Assembly: GCF_900142775.1 (NCBI RefSeq)
Contig: NZ_FRCC01000009.1
Span: 62,001-126,000, forward strand
Length of the DNA stretch: 64,000 nucleotides
Reading direction: 5' to 3'
Origin: Flavobacterium flevense
GTDB taxonomy: Bacteria; Bacteroidota; Bacteroidia; Flavobacteriales; Flavobacteriaceae
Notes under the pieces: generated by a model
The model's database searches: none
What the model saw: the letters and a program-made list of their open reading frames with translations, nothing else
Told to the model about the DNA's origin: nothing
Position numbers and translations under genes: made by a program
Part shown: piece by piece, positions 61,627-64,000 of the stretch
Position numbering within the stretch: position 1 is the first letter of the stretch
Layout of the letters: each line of letters starts with the position of its first letter

Positions 61627-62004
61627 ATGGAAAACATACTAAAAAAATATGAATCAGTAACTCCAAGTGATGTAAAAGTATGGTTTAATGCCGGTAAAAC
61701 TGCCGATTTTCCAGCTGATGGTGGAGGATGTGTGAAATACAAAGACAAACAAATTGCTGTTATTAATTTCGAAAGAAGAAACGAATGGTATGCCTGTCAG
61801 AATTTATGTCCGCACAAAATGGAAATGGTACTTTCCAGAGGGATGATAGGATCCGCTGATGAACTGCCTAAAATTGCCTGTCCTATCCACAAAAAAACAT
61901 TTTCTTTAAAGGACGGAAGCAACTTAAGCGGTGATGATTTAAAAATTGCAACGTATCCGGTGAAGATTGTGGAAGACGAAGTATTGATTGGGTTTATGGA
62001 TTAA
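61627..62004 (+). CDS. nirD: Nitrite reductase small subunit
   Basis: The 125-residue protein is the Rieske-like partner of NirB. It keeps the [2Fe-2S] ligand pattern C-x-H ... C-x-x-H in LCPHK and ACPIHKK, unlike NirD proteins that lack these residues. Surrounding sequence is VSPSDVKVWFNAGKTADFP-like (TPSDVKVWFNAGKTADFPA) and GGGCVKYKDKQIAVINFERR. It forms a unit with nirB through a perfect hairpin 18 nt before its start. Confidence 0.92.
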   Translation: MENILKKYESVTPSDVKVWFNAGKTADFPADGGGCVKYKDKQIAVINFERRNEWYACQNLCPHKMEMVLSRGMIGSADELPKIACPIHKKTFSLKDGSNLSGDDLKIATYPVKIVEDEVLIGFMD

Positions 62005-62009
62005 ATATG

Positions 62010-62017
62010 TATCTTTG
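62010..62017 (+). promoter_or_regulatory. -7 box before the DUF4202 gene
   Basis: TATCTTTG overlaps the end of nirD's downstream region and lies 11 nt before the first ATG (62029). It may give the DUF4202 gene its own promoter; I see no -33 box. Confidence 0.4.
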
Positions 62018-62028
62018 ATGTATCAAAA

Positions 62029-62625
62029 ATGCACCAAATGACAACTACACCATTCCAACAGGCAAGCCAATGGATTGATGCCGAAAACGCACAAGATCCT
62101 AACATAGAAATACACGAATCCATAAGTTTTTCTAAAGAACTGTTGTATTCTAACAGGATGTATGAAAGGCTTATGGATTTTTATCCTGATGCTTCTGAAG
62201 AAGTTCAAATCGCTGCCAAAGCGCAACATATTTGCCGTTGGAAAATAGCCAGAGAATCTTACCCGATGGATCGCGTGGGCTATTTAAAATGGCGTGAGGA
62301 TTTAAAAAAATTCCATGCTAAAACTACGGCAGGAATTCTGGAAAAAGCAGGATATAATGCTGAATTTATTGCCAGAGTTGCTTTCTTAATCGAAAAAAAA
62401 TTACTTAAAAAAGACGAAGAAACACAGCTGCTGGAAGATGTGATCTGTTTGGTTTTCTTAGAATATTATCTGGAACCTTTTGTAGAGAAACACGATACTG
62501 AAAAACTCAAAAACATTATTCTGAAAACATGGAATAAAATGTCTGAAAAAGGACATCAGGCTGCTTTGCAAATTAATTACAGCCCAGCCAATCTACAGTT
62601 AATTAAAGATGCTCTGGGATTGTAA
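62029..62625 (+). CDS. DUF4202 family protein, nitrite reductase-linked
   Basis: The 198-residue soluble protein matches DUF4202: PFQQASQWIDAENAQDPNIE, AAKAQHICRWKIARESYPMDRVGYLKWREDLKKFHAKTT and EKLKNIILKTWNKMSEKGHQAALQI. The blocks contain conserved H/R/D residues suited to metal or nucleotide binding. It lies 24 nt after nirD. Members of this family are found beside nitrite reductase genes in other bacteria, but the function is unknown. A second ATG at 62038 is also possible. Confidence 0.85.
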   Translation: MHQMTTTPFQQASQWIDAENAQDPNIEIHESISFSKELLYSNRMYERLMDFYPDASEEVQIAAKAQHICRWKIARESYPMDRVGYLKWREDLKKFHAKTTAGILEKAGYNAEFIARVAFLIEKKLLKKDEETQLLEDVICLVFLEYYLEPFVEKHDTEKLKNIILKTWNKMSEKGHQAALQINYSPANLQLIKDALGL

Positions 62626-62637
62626 CCGGATTCCATT

Positions 62638-64000
62638 ATGACAAAAGAAGTTAAAGCCTTATCTGATAAACTTAATTTTAAAAAATTAAAGCAAATGTAT
62701 CTGTTTGCTTTAGTCACGATTGCTGTTACCGTACTTTTAAGTCAGCTGCTTATTCAGCATAATATTAACAGCCAGATCAATGATTCCCGCCTGATTAATA
62801 TTTCCGGAAAACAACGAATGCTAAGTCAGAAACTGGCAAAAGAAGTGTTGATATTAAATTCTTTTTCGAAAGATTCAGATATCAATGAACAAATTTCGAA
62901 TATAAAGAATACACTGGAACTTTGGAAATTCACTCATTTAGCCTTAGAAAAAGGAAACGACACTCTTAATTTTCCAAAAGAAAAAAGCCCGGCGCTTTTA
63001 GGTTTATACAAAAATATAAAGTCTAATGTGGATCTTATAGACAGTGCCACAACCAAGTATCTCAACAATAAGAATAATCCGGATGCTCAGTTAGAGAATA
63101 CTCAGGAAGTACAAACTATCCTTGACAATGTAGCTGTTTTTATTACTAAAATGCATCGCATTGTGGGGCAATATGAGCAGGAAGCTTTAGACAAAGTAAC
63201 CCGCCAGCGGAACATAGAATACGGCATTTTAAGTTTTACGCTCTTCGTTTTATTTTTAGAATTTTTGTTCATTTTTAAACCTACGAATAAGAAAATTGAA
63301 TTACTGATTTCTAAATTACTGATCTCTGAAAGGAGAGCCATTAAGCTGGCACGCGATACTGAAGCGATTAGTATCATCAAAGAAAACTCGGTAAAAGAAT
63401 TGAAGTCGCTCAATTTTGCAATGGAGAATACCTTGCTTTATTGCCGCATAAGTCCTCAGGGAAAAATTATTCACATGGGAGAAAAATTTGCAAAACTATT
63501 GCAATACAACCCTTCTTTTGATGTCGATAAAAGTTTTTCTAAAGCCATTACCACAGTAGAAAAAGAGCAGTTGGCGATCGATCAGATTATCGCTGATAAG
63601 CAAAGAGGAGGCTGGCAGGGCGAGTTGAATACAACCGATAGAAATGGGGACACCTTATGGCTGGATATGTCGATGATTCCGGTTAGAATTAGAAAAGACG
63701 AATCGGAATTACTGGTTATTTGTTTTAATATTACCATTCGAAAAAATGCCGAATTAGAAGTAGAGCGACTCAATCGGGAAAATATTGTAGAGCGAATCAA
63801 TCAGCAAAAAATCATTTCGAGCAAGATTGTTGAAAATCAGGAAAACGAGCAAAACCGTATTGCCAGAGAGATTCATGACGGAATAGGGCAGATGCTTACC
63901 GGATTAAAATTCAGTTTAGAAAGTATTAATTTAGAGGATAAAGAAAAATCAGCTCAAAAAATAGAATACCTTAAAAAACTATCTCTGGATATTATCAAAG
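62638..64000 (+). CDS. NarX/NarQ-like sensor histidine kinase, truncated by the window end
   Basis: The frame is open from the ATG at 62638 to base 64000 (454 codons). TM1 is at about 20-38. The periplasmic PilJ-like domain starts with NISGKQRMLSQKLAKE (54-69), resembling the NarX/NarQ P-box that binds nitrate and nitrite. TM2 is at about 196-213, then a PAS domain (260-365) and the start of a HisKA_3 domain with H413 in AREIHDGIGQMLTGLK. The catalytic ATPase domain lies beyond the window. It starts 12 nt after the DUF4202 gene, so control of nirBD is a reasonable inference. Confidence 0.85.
   Translation, partial: MTKEVKALSDKLNFKKLKQMYLFALVTIAVTVLLSQLLIQHNINSQINDSRLINISGKQRMLSQKLAKEVLILNSFSKDSDINEQISNIKNTLELWKFTHLALEKGNDTLNFPKEKSPALLGLYKNIKSNVDLIDSATTKYLNNKNNPDAQLENTQEVQTILDNVAVFITKMHRIVGQYEQEALDKVTRQRNIEYGILSFTLFVLFLEFLFIFKPTNKKIELLISKLLISERRAIKLARDTEAISIIKENSVKELKSLNFAMENTLLYCRISPQGKIIHMGEKFAKLLQYNPSFDVDKSFSKAITTVEKEQLAIDQIIADKQRGGWQGELNTTDRNGDTLWLDMSMIPVRIRKDESELLVICFNITIRKNAELEVERLNRENIVERINQQKIISSKIVENQENEQNRIAREIHDGIGQMLTGLKFSLESINLEDKEKSAQKIEYLKKLSLDIIK

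Overview
The window is AT-rich and looks like the chromosome of a flavobacterium (Bacteroidota, probably Flavobacterium or a close relative). Many genes are preceded by the Bacteroidota -7 promoter box TAnnTTTG, often without a Shine-Dalgarno sequence. Family content fits: monomeric isocitrate dehydrogenase, a TonB receptor paired with a DUF4249 lipoprotein, a DUF3276 (PUR-like) protein, a cyclophilin-FKBP fusion, a long NusB and DUF5723. I saw no rRNA, tRNA, CRISPR array, insertion sequence or prophage. The genus is inferred from families and promoters, not from a search.

Layout. 1-6016: end of sucC, two tandem paralogous small exported proteins, a GlcG/HbpS-like protein with an AraC regulator, a DUF1456 protein, and a PLP enzyme coupled to a dipeptide epimerase. 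6336-16313: uvrB with a convergent TerB-like gene, small hypotheticals, a DUF1593 nucleoside-hydrolase-like protein and a GH95 fucosidase (glycan use), a ParE/RelE-type toxin-antitoxin pair, rlmF and thiN. 16512-21489: TonB receptor plus DUF4249 lipoprotein, a DUF1349 protein and a LuxR-type regulator. 21940-27093: an accessory, probably stress- or redox-related cluster of two Crp/Fnr-type regulators, an atypical MBL-fold protein, an NTF2-like protein, a quinone-oxidoreductase-like protein, a DoxX-like membrane protein and a pirin; two transcription units in it begin with related terminator-promoter cassettes.

27223-53176 is mostly housekeeping: idh, rplS, trmD, an alpha/beta hydrolase, an MFS transporter, a cyclophilin-FKBP isomerase, an Rnk/GreA-like factor, a thioredoxin-like protein, a rhodanese-type sulfurtransferase, MscS, DUF3276, an ABC exporter, nusB-yajC, a lysine-rich histone-like protein, pepT, pyrD, HMG-CoA lyase, DUF5723, guaB, a Nudix hydrolase and pyrE. 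53177-64000 is nitrogen and arsenic: a long non-coding leader then glnK-amt; an HMA-like protein; an arsR-DUF6428-arsenate reductase-ACR3 operon; then nirB-nirD-DUF4202 and a NarX/NarQ-like sensor kinase cut by the window end.

Most unusual signals: (i) three genes (hmgL, pyrE, the MFS gene) whose ATG lies 4-6 nt after a perfect -7 box, predicting leaderless or nearly leaderless mRNAs; (ii) a leader of about 500 nt before glnK with interleaved inverted repeats that could form a pseudoknot or a switch; (iii) a 10-bp inverted repeat bracketing the nirB -7 box beside a PilJ-type nitrate/nitrite-sensor candidate; (iv) the duplicated terminator-promoter cassette in the 24-26 kb cluster.
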